Shown here: one piece after another, positions 44,606 through 52,753 of the stretch
Layout: every line of letters starts with the position of its first letter
Position numbering within the stretch: position 1 is the stretch's first letter
Origin: an uncultured Lachnospiraceae bacterium
GTDB taxonomy: Bacteria > Bacillota > Clostridia > Lachnospirales > Lachnospiraceae
Direction of reading: 5' to 3'
Assembly (NCBI GenBank): GCA_910585205.1
Contig: CAJUCC010000037.1
Span: 1 to 64,000 of the forward strand
Length of the DNA: 64,000 nt
The notes under the pieces: model-generated
What the model saw: the letters and a program-made list of their open reading frames with translations, nothing else
Told to the model about the DNA's origin: nothing
The model's database searches: none
Program-made: the position numbers and the translations under genes

Positions 44606-44634
44606 TTGACGGAGCGCCGTGCCTGTGCTATAGT
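44606..44634 (+). promoter_or_regulatory. Promoter of rpmG-secE-nusG
   Basis: TTGACG (44606-44611), exactly 17 bases, TATAGT (44629-44634). The leader to rpmG is about 100 bases and has a long T run at 44659-44667 that lacks a clear stem. Confidence 0.75.
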
Positions 44635-44742
44635 GAGTAAGCGAGATGAGATTTAGGTCTTTTTTTTATGCTCAATTTTTCATAAAAGAAAAGATAAAAA
44701 GGACGAATAAAACGTAAGGGAAACACGTGGAGGTGGATTGAT

Positions 44743-44892
44743 ATGCGCACAAGAATTACATTGGCATGTACAGAATGCAAACAGCGTAACTACAATACGA
44801 CAAAGGACAAGAAAGCACATCCGGACAGAATGGAAATCAAGAAATTCTGTAGATTCTGCAGAACCCATACATTGCACAAGGAGACCAAATAA
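44743..44892 (+). CDS. rpmG: Ribosomal protein L33
   Basis: A 49-residue zinc-type L33: [20 protein letters not shown], later [17 protein letters not shown], with both C-x2-C pairs for zinc. GGAGGTG precedes ATG 44743. rpmG before secE is the common order in Firmicutes. Confidence 0.96.
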   Translation: MRTRITLACTECKQRNYNTTKDKKAHPDRMEIKKFCRFCRTHTLHKETK

Positions 44893-44918
44893 AGCAGCCG
44901 TGAAAGGAAAGTGAGCAG

Positions 44919-45119
44919 ATGGGAGATTCAAAGAATAAGGAAAAGCCCGATTTTGCCAAAGGCGTAAAAACCGAGTTTAAGAAGATCACATGGCCCGACA
45001 GAACATCCCTGATTAAGCAGTCGGTTGCGGTTGTCGGTGTTTCCGTTGTACTGGGGGCCGTAATTGCCGTGATTGATATGCTCCTTCAGTATGGCGTAAA
45101 CAATTTCCTGACGATGTAG
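44919..45119 (+). CDS. secE: Preprotein translocase subunit SecE
   Basis: The 66-residue single-span form of SecE clamps SecY in the membrane. The amphipathic start GVKTEFKKITWPDRTSLIKQ holds the conserved FKKITWP motif; the membrane helix is SVAVVGVSVVLGAVIAVIDM. It lies between rpmG and nusG as usual. Confidence 0.96.
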   Translation: MGDSKNKEKPDFAKGVKTEFKKITWPDRTSLIKQSVAVVGVSVVLGAVIAVIDMLLQYGVNNFLTM

Positions 45120-45135
45120 GAATGAGGGTGGGCAT

Positions 45136-45651
45136 ATGGCAGAAGCAAACTGGTATGTAGTGCATACGTATTCAGGATATGAGAATAAAGTAAAGGCCAA
45201 TATTGAAAAGACGATCGAAAACAGGCATCTGGAGGAAGAAATTCTGGAGGTGCGGGTACCGATGCAGGATGTTGTGGAGGTCAAGAACGGCGCCAGAAAA
45301 AATGTCCAGAAGAAAATGTTTCCCGGTTATGTGCTGATTAATATGGTGATGAATGACGATACCTGGTATGTCGTCAGAAATACGAGAGGGGTAACAGGTT
45401 TCGTAGGGCCGGGAAGTAAACCCGTTCCACTGACGGAAGTGGAAATGCGGCCGCTCGGAATCAAGACGGAGAATATTTCGGTTGATTTCGGCGAAGGAGA
45501 TACGATAGCCGTGATCGCAGGCGTCTGGAAAGATACGGTGGGCGCCGTGCAGAGGATGGATTACGGCAAACAGACAGCGACGATCAATGTGGAATTGTTC
45601 GGCCGGGAGACGCCTGTCGAAATCAGTTTCGCGGAGATTAAGAAGATGTGA
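45136..45651 (+). CDS. nusG: Transcription elongation/termination factor NusG
   Basis: The 171-residue protein has the NGN domain (NWYVVHTYSGYENKVKANIE, KMFPGYVLINMVMNDDTWYV, RNTRGVTGFVGPGSKPVPL) and a C-terminal KOW domain (GDTIAVIAGVWKDTVGAVQR, ELFGRETPVEISFAEIKKM). It binds RNA polymerase and couples to the ribosome or Rho. Directly follows secE. Confidence 0.97.
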   Translation: MAEANWYVVHTYSGYENKVKANIEKTIENRHLEEEILEVRVPMQDVVEVKNGARKNVQKKMFPGYVLINMVMNDDTWYVVRNTRGVTGFVGPGSKPVPLTEVEMRPLGIKTENISVDFGEGDTIAVIAGVWKDTVGAVQRMDYGKQTATINVELFGRETPVEISFAEIKKM

Positions 45652-45678
45652 CATGGACGCGATCAGCGTTTTATGAAC

Positions 45679-45734
45679 TGTGGGAGGGAAATGCGGAATT
45701 CACGCGGTTCCGGCACAGACCCGCCACTACCACA
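45679..45734 (+). promoter_or_regulatory. L1-type mRNA motif before rplK
   Basis: TGTGGGAGG (45679-45687) and ACTACCACA (45726-45734) can pair as TGTGG/CCACA with an internal purine loop, copying the L1-binding stalk of 23S rRNA (GGUGGGAGG ... AUACCACC). It ends 20 bases before the rplK start. The same motif recurs before rplA, so ribosomal protein L1 probably represses both. Confidence 0.6.
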
Positions 45735-45754
45735 ATATTTTAGGAGGTGCCAAA

Positions 45755-46180
45755 ATGGCAAAAAAAGTAGAAGGATACATTAAGTTGCAGATCCCTGCCG
45801 GGAAGGCTACGCCCGCACCGCCGGTTGGTCCCGCACTGGGTCAGCACGGTGTCAACATCGTTGAGTTTACGAAGCAGTTTAACGCAAGGACGGCGGACAA
45901 GGGTGATCTGATTATCCCTGTTGTGATTACCGTATATGCGGACAGAAGTTTCAGCTTTGTGACAAAAACTCCCCCCGCGGCAGTTCTGTTGAAAAAAGCG
46001 GCGAATATCAAATCCGGTTCCGGTACGCCGAACAAGACAAAGGTTGCGACGATCTCCAAGGATAAGATCAAAGAGATCGCAGAGACAAAGATGCCGGATC
46101 TGAACGCTGCAAGCCTTGAGGCCGCTATGAGCATGATCGCCGGTACGGCTAAGAGTATGGGAATCGTTGTTGAGGACTGA
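45755..46180 (+). CDS. rplK: Ribosomal protein L11
   Basis: The 141-residue length is standard. N-terminal domain: [38 protein letters not shown]-terminal rRNA-binding domain: [20 protein letters not shown] and [20 protein letters not shown]. Start ATG 45755 follows TAGGAGGTG; the longer upstream frame runs through the L1 motif and is not used. Confidence 0.97.
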   Translation: MAKKVEGYIKLQIPAGKATPAPPVGPALGQHGVNIVEFTKQFNARTADKGDLIIPVVITVYADRSFSFVTKTPPAAVLLKKAANIKSGSGTPNKTKVATISKDKIKEIAETKMPDLNAASLEAAMSMIAGTAKSMGIVVED

Positions 46181-46191
46181 TAACGCATAGA

Positions 46192-46226
46192 TGTGGGAGG
46201 AGCTTTCGGGTTCCGCCACTACCACA
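46192..46226 (+). promoter_or_regulatory. L1-type mRNA motif before rplA
   Basis: TGTGGGAGG (46192-46200), then AGCTTT as in 23S rRNA, and ACTACCACA (46218-46226). It is the second copy of the motif before rplK, with a shorter loop, and lies 14 bases before the rplA ATG, next to the GGAGG. Confidence 0.6.
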
Positions 46227-46240
46227 AGGAGGAAAACAAA

Positions 46241-46930
46241 ATGAAACATGGTAAAAAATATAAAGAGGCGGCAGCGCAGGTTGACCGCGCTACGCTGTAT
46301 GAACCGGCCGAAGCCATTGCGCTGGTAAAGAAGACGGCAACGGCAAAGTTTGACGAGACGATGGAACTGCATATCAGAACAGGCTGCGACGGCCGTCATG
46401 CCGAGCAGCAGATCCGCGGCGCAGTCGTACTGCCGAACGGAACCGGAAAAACGGTTAAGGTGCTGGTATTTGCCAAAGGCGATAAAGTAAACGAAGCGGA
46501 AGCGGCAGGCGCCGATTATGTAGGCGGGGATGAGCTGATCCCGAAGATTCAGAACGACGGCTGGCTGGATTTTGACGTTGTGGTTGCGACACCGGATATG
46601 ATGGGTATTGTGGGCCGTCTCGGTAAGGTGCTGGGTCCCAAAGGCCTGATGCCCAACCCCAAGGCCGGCACGGTGACGATGGATGTGACCAAGGCGATCA
46701 ATGACATCAAAGCCGGTAAGATCGAGTACAGACTGGATAAGACCAATATCGTCCATGTACCGGTTGGAAAGATTTCCTTTACGGACGAGAAGTTAAAGGA
46801 AAACTTTGACGCGATTATGGATGCGATTATGAAAGCAAAACCCAGTGCAGTAAAAGGACAGTACCTGAGAAGCGTAACGCTGGCTTCCACAATGGGCCCC
46901 GGCGTAAAGATTAATGTTGCAAAACTTTAA
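46241..46930 (+). CDS. rplA: Ribosomal protein L1
   Basis: The 229-residue protein has the L1 features [59 protein letters not shown] and [20 protein letters not shown]1 binds the 23S rRNA stalk and represses its own mRNA. ATG 46241 follows AAGGAGG. A terminator follows. Confidence 0.97.
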   Translation: MKHGKKYKEAAAQVDRATLYEPAEAIALVKKTATAKFDETMELHIRTGCDGRHAEQQIRGAVVLPNGTGKTVKVLVFAKGDKVNEAEAAGADYVGGDELIPKIQNDGWLDFDVVVATPDMMGIVGRLGKVLGPKGLMPNPKAGTVTMDVTKAINDIKAGKIEYRLDKTNIVHVPVGKISFTDEKLKENFDAIMDAIMKAKPSAVKGQYLRSVTLASTMGPGVKINVAKL

Positions 46931-46948
46931 CTGGATATGGGAGAATAC

Positions 46949-46978
46949 GGAGGCAGCGGGTTTTCGCTGCTTCCTTTT
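46949..46978 (+). terminator. Rho-independent terminator after rplA
   Basis: GGAGGCAGCG (46949-46958) pairs with CGCTGCTTCC (46965-46974), one G-U, followed by TTTT. It separates the ribosomal genes from the inserted surface cluster. Confidence 0.75.
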
Positions 46979-46998
46979 CTATCACGGAGAAAGAAGAT

Positions 46999-48465
46999 AT
47001 GCTTTTTAACTCTTATATATTTATTTTGTTTTTTCTGCCTCTGTGTGTGGCCATGTACTTTTTATTGTATTATTTCAGAATGGGAAAAGCGGCGCGGCTC
47101 TGGCTACTGGGGATGTCGCTCTGGTTTTACGGCTATTTTAACCCATCCTATGTATTGATTATCTGCGGCAGCATTGTGGTGAATTTTATTATTTCGCAGT
47201 TTCTGCTCCGGCAGCGCCGACTGGGCAGAGCGCGGACTGCGGCGGCAGGTATGGCGGCAGGGGTATGCCTGAATATCGCCCTGCTTTTTTATTTTAAATA
47301 TTTTGACTTTTTTCTGGAAAATATCAATGCCGTATTTCATACGGATTTTGCTCTGCGCAATATTGTTCTGCCGCTGGGGATCAGCTTTTTTACGTTTCAG
47401 CAGATTTCCTATGTGGTGGATTCCTACCGGGGCGAGACGGCGGGATATTCTCTGCTGGACTATGCGGTCTTTGTCTCCTTTTTTCCCCAGCTCGTGGCCG
47501 GGCCGATCGTGCTGCATGATGAACTGATTCCGCAGCTGCGGGACGAAGAAAGGCACAGGCCGGACGCGTACTGCCTGGCGAGAGGGCTGTATCTCTTTGC
47601 GGCAGGTCTGTTTAAGAAGGTGATTGTTGCAGACACACTGGGCAATCTGGTGGCGCTCGGCTTCGGGGGTCTGGAAATCCTGACGACAGTGGATGCCTTG
47701 CTGGTCATTTTTGCCTTTGCCCTGCAGCTCTATTTTGATTTCAGCGGCTACAGCGATATGGCGGTGGGGATTGCATCGATGTTTCATATTACGCTGCCGA
47801 TGAACTTTAATTCGCCGTATAAGGCGCGCTCGATTCTGGAGTTCTGGGACAGATGGCATATGACACTGACGCGCTTTCTGCGCAGATATATTTACTTTCC
47901 GCTTGGCGGAAGCCGAAAGGGAAGACTGCGGACATACGGAAATATTATGATAGTATTTCTGGTGAGCGGTTTCTGGCACGGCGCAAACTGGACGTTTGTT
48001 GTCTGGGGCCTGTTACATGGTTTGGCGGAAGTGCTGACAAGGCGGTTTCGCAATACATGGGACAGGATACCGGGCGTGATCCAGTGGTTTTTGACGTTTG
48101 GCTTTGTGAGCTTTGCCTTTCTCATTTTCCGGGCGGGTTCGCTGGAACAGGCGTATATTATGTTCCGCAAAGTGGCAAAGCTGGAATCTTTCCAAATAAC
48201 GCCTGTTATGCTGGAGGGGCTTACGCTGCCGGAGGTGATGCATCTGGAAGAACTGCTGCATTTGGACGGCCTGCTCGACGGCCGTTACGGACTGCATCTG
48301 TGGATTTTTCTTGCGGCAGTGCTGTTTGCGGCGCTTGGAACCAAAAACTGTCAGGAGAAAGCGTTTGTCTGCAATAAGCGCAGCCTGGCCGCTACGGTGG
48401 GGATGCTGTTCTGGACGATTATCTCACTGTCCGGGATTTCGACGTTTCTGTATTTTAATTTTTAG
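46999..48465 (+). CDS. MBOAT-family O-acyltransferase (AlgI/DltB-like)
   Basis: The 488-residue membrane enzyme has about ten hydrophobic spans and AlgI/PatA-type motifs: FQQISYVVDSYRGE, SFFPQLVAGPIVLHDELIPQ, LQLYFDFSGYSDMAVGIASM, FWDRWHMTLTRFLRRYIYFP and FWHGANWTFVVWGLLHG with the catalytic histidine. Such proteins move acyl (usually acetyl) groups across the membrane for transfer to surface polymers. The next gene encodes an SGNH-like exported protein, the usual partner. The cluster sits between rplA and rplJ. Confidence 0.92.
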   Translation: MLFNSYIFILFFLPLCVAMYFLLYYFRMGKAARLWLLGMSLWFYGYFNPSYVLIICGSIVVNFIISQFLLRQRRLGRARTAAAGMAAGVCLNIALLFYFKYFDFFLENINAVFHTDFALRNIVLPLGISFFTFQQISYVVDSYRGETAGYSLLDYAVFVSFFPQLVAGPIVLHDELIPQLRDEERHRPDAYCLARGLYLFAAGLFKKVIVADTLGNLVALGFGGLEILTTVDALLVIFAFALQLYFDFSGYSDMAVGIASMFHITLPMNFNSPYKARSILEFWDRWHMTLTRFLRRYIYFPLGGSRKGRLRTYGNIMIVFLVSGFWHGANWTFVVWGLLHGLAEVLTRRFRNTWDRIPGVIQWFLTFGFVSFAFLIFRAGSLEQAYIMFRKVAKLESFQITPVMLEGLTLPEVMHLEELLHLDGLLDGRYGLHLWIFLAAVLFAALGTKNCQEKAFVCNKRSLAATVGMLFWTIISLSGISTFLYFNF

Positions 48466-48528
48466 TCGGGTGTTTCGCGGCGGCGGTTTCCGGTACGGGA
48501 GCTGCGGCCGTAACAGAGGTATGGTTGT

Positions 48529-49584
48529 ATGAAGGCAAAAACGTGGTTTGCGGGAGCGCTGGGCGGTACATTGTTGTTATTGGCGGCATTTGCCGGATAT
48601 ATTATAACGATCGATCCCTTTTTTCATTATCATGGGCCGCTGGCGGCTCTGGCATATAAATTAGATAACAGCCGTTATCAAAATGACGGGATTGTTCGCC
48701 ACTTTGCGTATGATACGCTGATTACGGGTACCTCCATGGTGTCTAATTTTAAGACGAGTGAATGCGATGCGCTGTTCGGCGGGACCTCTGTGAAGACGCC
48801 GTTTCACGGCGGGACATTCCGGGAGGTGAATGACAATCTGGAGGCGGCGATCCGGGCAAATCCCGATCTGCGCACCGTCATTCGGTGTCTGGATCAGGGG
48901 AACTTTACCCAGGATAAGGATTATGTCAACTATGAAGGGATTCCGTATTATCTGTATGACCAAAACCCGTTTAACGACACGGAATATATTCTGAATAAAG
49001 ATGTGTTTATCCTGTCGGATACCGTGTTGACCGATACGGCGGCCGGCGGCAGGATAACGGACTTTGACGAATATATGAACTGGCAGGGGGAGTATGCGTT
49101 CGGAAAGGAAGCGGTGCTGGCGACCTATGACAGACCTGCGCAGAGCAGTTATGACAAAGGGCTGGCGGAGGCGGAGCGGGAGCAGACGCTTGCCAATATC
49201 CGTCAGAATGTGACGGATACGGCCCGGGCGCATCCTGAGATTACGTTTTATTATTATTTCTCTCCGTACAGTATCTGTTACTGGGACGTGCATGTGATGC
49301 GACAGGGGAAACTGGACTGGTATATGGAGCTGCAGGAATTGGTGATGGAAGAAATCCTGACCTGTGATAATATCCGGCTCTTTGCCTACGATGACAATAC
49401 GGAACTGACCTGCAATCTGGACTATTATCAGGATCAGATGCATTACAGTGAGGAGATCAATTCCCGGCTGCTGCAGTGGATGCATGCGGGAAACGGGCGG
49501 ATTACGAAGGAGAATTATCGGGCGTATCTGCGGCGGATCTATGAATTCTACGGAGCGTATGATTATGACAGCATCTACTCGTAA
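48529..49584 (+). CDS. Exported SGNH-like partner of the MBOAT acyltransferase
   Basis: The 351-residue protein starts with a membrane anchor or signal (residues 5-27, FAGALGGTLLLLAAFAGYII). TLITGTSMVSNFKTSECDAL may hold the nucleophile serine of the SGNH block I, and YYQDQMHYSEEINSRLLQWM near the end fits the D-x-x-H catalytic pair. DltD, AlgJ and PatB play the same role beside MBOAT enzymes, passing acyl groups to extracellular polysaccharide. The target polymer is unknown. Its end overlaps the CapA-like gene by 20 bases. Confidence 0.72.
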   Translation: MKAKTWFAGALGGTLLLLAAFAGYIITIDPFFHYHGPLAALAYKLDNSRYQNDGIVRHFAYDTLITGTSMVSNFKTSECDALFGGTSVKTPFHGGTFREVNDNLEAAIRANPDLRTVIRCLDQGNFTQDKDYVNYEGIPYYLYDQNPFNDTEYILNKDVFILSDTVLTDTAAGGRITDFDEYMNWQGEYAFGKEAVLATYDRPAQSSYDKGLAEAEREQTLANIRQNVTDTARAHPEITFYYYFSPYSICYWDVHVMRQGKLDWYMELQELVMEEILTCDNIRLFAYDDNTELTCNLDYYQDQMHYSEEINSRLLQWMHAGNGRITKENYRAYLRRIYEFYGAYDYDSIYS

Positions 49585-51256
49585 AAAAAGTGCCGGGAAG
49601 AAAAAAACGGCGGTGAATACAGTGCAGCCGGGCAGTGCAAAACCGCAGGGCAGAGAGACGTCGAAGGACAAAAAGACTTCGGGTGAGGCGAAATTGTTTC
49701 AGGGCGCGCAGCTATATCCGGGTCTGGATAAGCCGGCAGTCAGGCCGTTTGCGGGGGCGAGGCCGTCCGCAGGTATGAGCCGGCCGGCGGCGAAATCGTC
49801 CGCAGCCGGGAAAGGGCGGCCGGCGGGCGTGAAAGCGTCTGCGGATGCGAAAGAGCGGCCGGCCGACGGAAAACCGTCTGCGGACGGAAAAGAGAAAAAC
49901 GGCGCGAAGCCGGGCGCTGCTTCGAAGAAATCTGCGGATGCGAAAAAAACCGGAGATCCGAAAAGAGCTGCGGATCGGAAAAAGCGCCCGGCAAAGCGGA
50001 AACGGAAAAATAAGCTGGCGCTCTTTGCCACTGTTTTCTGTATGGTTATGACGGTGGGCGGTGTGTTTCTGGCGCTTGCTTCGGTCGGAAAGGCGCGGGA
50101 AAATACCGATTCGGGCTCTGCGGAAGGCGGCGGGACGGAAGAAATTACGGCGGAGATCACACAGACGCCGCCGGAACCGGAGGGGGACGACTTTTCGGGC
50201 GAAACGCAGGATGCGGCAGCGGAAAGCCGGTACGGCGCATTGCTGGCCGATGCGGAACGGATGGAGCGGGAACGGATTTACGCGGCGCAGACGGTTTCTT
50301 CGGATGAAATTGTCATGGCCTTTGCGGGGGATATTCTCTTTGACCCCAGTTATGCGGTTATGGCAAAACTGCAGCAGCGCGGCGGGGCGATAACGGAAGC
50401 GTTTTCCGAAGATCTTCTGGCCGAAATGCGCGGCGCGGATATTTTTATGGTAAATAATGAATTCCCCTATACCAGCCGGGGGACGCCGACGGCGGGGAAA
50501 CAGTTTACATTCCGTGCAAAGCCGGAGAGCGCGTCCTATCTGACGGATATGGGAGTGGACATCGTTTCGCTGGCCAACAACCATGCCTATGATTACGGAG
50601 AGGTTTCGCTGCTGGACAGTCTGGATACGCTGGAGGCCATGGGCATGCCGTATGTCGGGGCCGGGCGGAATCTGGAGGAAGCCGTAAGACCGGTGAGCTT
50701 TATTGCCAACGACAAAAAGATTACGATTCTTTCGGCAACCCAGATCGAGCGCAATGACAATCCGGACACGAAGGGGGCGGGAGAGAGTACGCCGGGGACA
50801 TTCCGCTGTTGGAATCCGGACCGTCTGCTGGAGGAAATACGCAAAAACAGGGCGGACTGCGATATTCTGATCGTCTACATTCACTGGGGGACGGAGAGCC
50901 AGGCCGAGACCGACTGGGCGCAGCGGGATCAGGCGGCGGCCATCGCCGAGGCGGGGGCGGATGTGATTATCGGAGACCACTCCCATTGCCTGCAGCCCGT
51001 CGGATATGTAAACGATGTGCCGGTGATATACAGTCTGGGCAATTTCTGGTTTAATTCCAAAGCGCAGGACACCTGCCTGGTACAGGTGCGGATTCCCGGA
51101 GAGGGGGCGCTGGCTGTCAGAGTGCTGCCCGCCAGACAGTCCGACTGCCGCACGAAGCTTCTGGACGGTGCGGAAAAAAAACGTGTCATTCAATATATCA
51201 ATTCCATTTCCGGAAGCGGTATGCTGGATGAGGACGGGTATCTGCAGAGAAAGTGA
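49565..51256 (+). CDS. CapA-family (PGA_cap) metallophosphatase-like protein with a basic repeat-rich cytoplasmic tail
   Basis: The 563-residue protein has three parts. Residues 1-150 are a lysine/alanine/proline-rich low-complexity tail with degenerate repeats (GKPSADGKEK, SKKSADAKK). One membrane helix follows at about 155-180 (LALFATVFCMVMTVGGVFLA). The outer CapA domain starts near 240: MAFAGDILFDPSYAVM, MVNNEFPYTSRGTP, VSLANNHAYDYGEVSLLDSL, VYIHWGTESQAETDWAQRDQ and IIGDHSHCLQPVGYVNDVPV. CapA-like proteins take part in poly-gamma-glutamate or capsule work; the exact reaction is unclear. The ATG at 49565 overlaps the preceding gene, implying one operon of three. Confidence 0.85.
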   Translation: MTASTRKKSAGKKKTAVNTVQPGSAKPQGRETSKDKKTSGEAKLFQGAQLYPGLDKPAVRPFAGARPSAGMSRPAAKSSAAGKGRPAGVKASADAKERPADGKPSADGKEKNGAKPGAASKKSADAKKTGDPKRAADRKKRPAKRKRKNKLALFATVFCMVMTVGGVFLALASVGKARENTDSGSAEGGGTEEITAEITQTPPEPEGDDFSGETQDAAAESRYGALLADAERMERERIYAAQTVSSDEIVMAFAGDILFDPSYAVMAKLQQRGGAITEAFSEDLLAEMRGADIFMVNNEFPYTSRGTPTAGKQFTFRAKPESASYLTDMGVDIVSLANNHAYDYGEVSLLDSLDTLEAMGMPYVGAGRNLEEAVRPVSFIANDKKITILSATQIERNDNPDTKGAGESTPGTFRCWNPDRLLEEIRKNRADCDILIVYIHWGTESQAETDWAQRDQAAAIAEAGADVIIGDHSHCLQPVGYVNDVPVIYSLGNFWFNSKAQDTCLVQVRIPGEGALAVRVLPARQSDCRTKLLDGAEKKRVIQYINSISGSGMLDEDGYLQRK

Positions 51257-51314
51257 GATGCGGGGCAGGCGGCTTATTTTCGAATATGTTGTCCTGAAAA
51301 ATTCCCGTTTCTAC

Positions 51315-51343
51315 TTGACACATTCCCGTAAGTCTGCTACGAT
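51315..51343 (+). promoter_or_regulatory. Promoter of rplJ-rplL
   Basis: TTGACA (51315-51320), exactly 17 bases, TACGAT (51338-51343). It makes rplJ independent of the inserted cluster upstream. Confidence 0.8.
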
Positions 51344-51361
51344 ACTTACGGTTTATAAAAA

Positions 51362-51475
51362 CCATGCCGAAGACAGCAGGTGCCGGTAACGGACCGGTGT
51401 AAGGAAAACCGCCTGCCGAGGAAAGAGTTTATACCGATTACTCTGCCTTTCTGTCTTTGACGGAAAGGTTTTTTA
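51362..51475 (+). ncRNA. L10 leader (ribosomal protein L10 autoregulatory RNA)
   Basis: The leader has the features of the Firmicute L10 leader: AGACAGCAGGTG, an internal CCGGT/ACCGG hairpin, a GGAAAACC loop and CCTGCCGAGGAAAG, with GCAGG (51376-51380) pairing with CCTGC (51412-51416). It ends with a terminator, CCTTTCTGTC (51446-51455) pairing with GACGGAAAGG (51459-51468), followed by six T bases. L10-L12 binding would favour the terminator and reduce rplJ-rplL expression. Confidence 0.85.
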
Positions 51476-51524
51476 TTACATGGAAAACTCCTTTCGGCAC
51501 AAAAATCTATAAGGAGGTAGAAAG

Positions 51525-52076
51525 ATGGCAAAAGTGGAATTGAAGAAGCCTGTCGTGGATGAGATTGCGGAAAGCATCAAAGATGCGCAGTCTGTCGTGC
51601 TGGTGGATTACCGCGGACTTACGGTTGAGCAGGATACAAGACTGCGGAAACAGCTCCGGGAAGCCGGTGTAACGTACAGGGTTTATAAGAACACAATGAT
51701 GAATTTTGCGTTCAAGGGAACGGACTGCGAAGCGCTCACGCCGTATCTGGAGGGTCCCAGTGCGATGGCGCTTTCCACAACGGATGCGACTGCTCCGGCA
51801 AGAATCATCAGCAAGTTTGCAAAGGAAGCGCCGGTACTGGAAATCAAGGGCGGTATCGTGGAAGGCATCGCATACGATGCAAAGGGGATTGCTTCGATCG
51901 CGAGTATCCCTTCCAGGGAAGAATTGCTTTCCAAGCTGCTCGGAAGCATGCAGGCTCCGATCGCGAACTTCGCGCGTGTTATGGATCAGCTTGCTGAAAA
52001 AGGCGGCGCGGAAGCTGCAATGGCAGCAAAAGAGCAGGCGCCTGCCGCAGAGAGTGCAGAAGCCGCCGCAGAGTAA
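51525..52076 (+). CDS. rplJ: Ribosomal protein L10
   Basis: The 183-residue protein forms the base of the L7/L12 stalk and binds its own leader RNA. Features: KPVVDEIAESIKDAQSVVLV, DYRGLTVEQDTRLRKQLREA, YRVYKNTMMNFAFKG and LPSREELLSKLLGSMQAP-like SIPSREELLSKLLGSMQAPI. The tail is alanine/glutamate-rich. AAGGAGG precedes ATG 51525. Confidence 0.97.
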   Translation: MAKVELKKPVVDEIAESIKDAQSVVLVDYRGLTVEQDTRLRKQLREAGVTYRVYKNTMMNFAFKGTDCEALTPYLEGPSAMALSTTDATAPARIISKFAKEAPVLEIKGGIVEGIAYDAKGIASIASIPSREELLSKLLGSMQAPIANFARVMDQLAEKGGAEAAMAAKEQAPAAESAEAAAE

Positions 52077-52151
52077 TGCGGCCTGAAACGGAACTGCCGC
52101 GGCCCGGCAGTCACAGAGAAAAAACGAAAATTATAAATGGAGGGAAATATC

Positions 52152-52526
52152 ATGGCAAAATTGTCCACACAGGAAATTATTGATGCGATTAAAGAACTGA
52201 CCGTACTGGAATTAAACGATCTGGTAAAAGCATGTGAAGAAGAATTCGGCGTATCCGCAGCAGCGAACATGGTTATCGCAACAGGCGGCGGCGAAGCGGA
52301 AGCTGCCGACGAGCAGACAGAATTCAATGTAGAGCTGACAGAAGTCGGCCCGAACAAAGTTAAGGTTATCAAAGTGGTTCGTGAAGTAACCGGCCTTGGC
52401 CTGAAAGAAGCTAAGGATTTGGTAGATTCCGCACCGAAGGTAGTAAAAGAGGGCGTATCCAAAGAAGAAGCAGAAGACCTGAAGGCAAAGCTGGAAGGCG
52501 AAGGCGCAAAGGTAACGCTGAAATAA
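52152..52526 (+). CDS. rplL: Ribosomal protein L7/L12
   Basis: The 124-residue stalk protein has the N-terminal dimer domain ([20 protein letters not shown]), an alanine-rich hinge and the factor-binding C-terminal domain ([40 protein letters not shown]). ATG 52152 with GGAGGG is preferred to 52137. Confidence 0.97.
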   Translation: MAKLSTQEIIDAIKELTVLELNDLVKACEEEFGVSAAANMVIATGGGEAEAADEQTEFNVELTEVGPNKVKVIKVVREVTGLGLKEAKDLVDSAPKVVKEGVSKEEAEDLKAKLEGEGAKVTLK

Positions 52527-52549
52527 GCAGATCCGATACAGGTATGATA

Positions 52550-52597
52550 AAGAACCGGGAGAGCATTGTGGTTGAAGCAAGGGCTTTTCCGGTTCTT
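52550..52597 (+). terminator. Hairpin between rplL and rpoB, probable partial terminator
   Basis: AAGAACCGG (52550-52558) pairs perfectly with CCGGTTCTT (52589-52597) around a 30-base loop. The tail GTTATAT is weakly T-rich, so some transcripts may run on to rpoB, as in other bacteria. Confidence 0.55.
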
Positions 52598-52633
52598 GTT
52601 ATATGGCATTGTGTTCCGGCAGGAAAAATTTTC

Positions 52634-52662
52634 TTGACGCCGGAACTTTCTTGTAGTAGAAT
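52634..52662 (+). promoter_or_regulatory. Promoter of rpoB-rpoC
   Basis: TTGACG (52634-52639), exactly 17 bases, TAGAAT (52657-52662). Leader to rpoB of about 85 bases. Confidence 0.75.
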
Positions 52663-52753
52663 GGACAGTGCACTATTGTGGTGTGGTATGCTTATTTATA
52701 TGAGAAGACATGGAAAATAGGCTAAGATCATAGAAGAACGGGGTGAAATGTCA

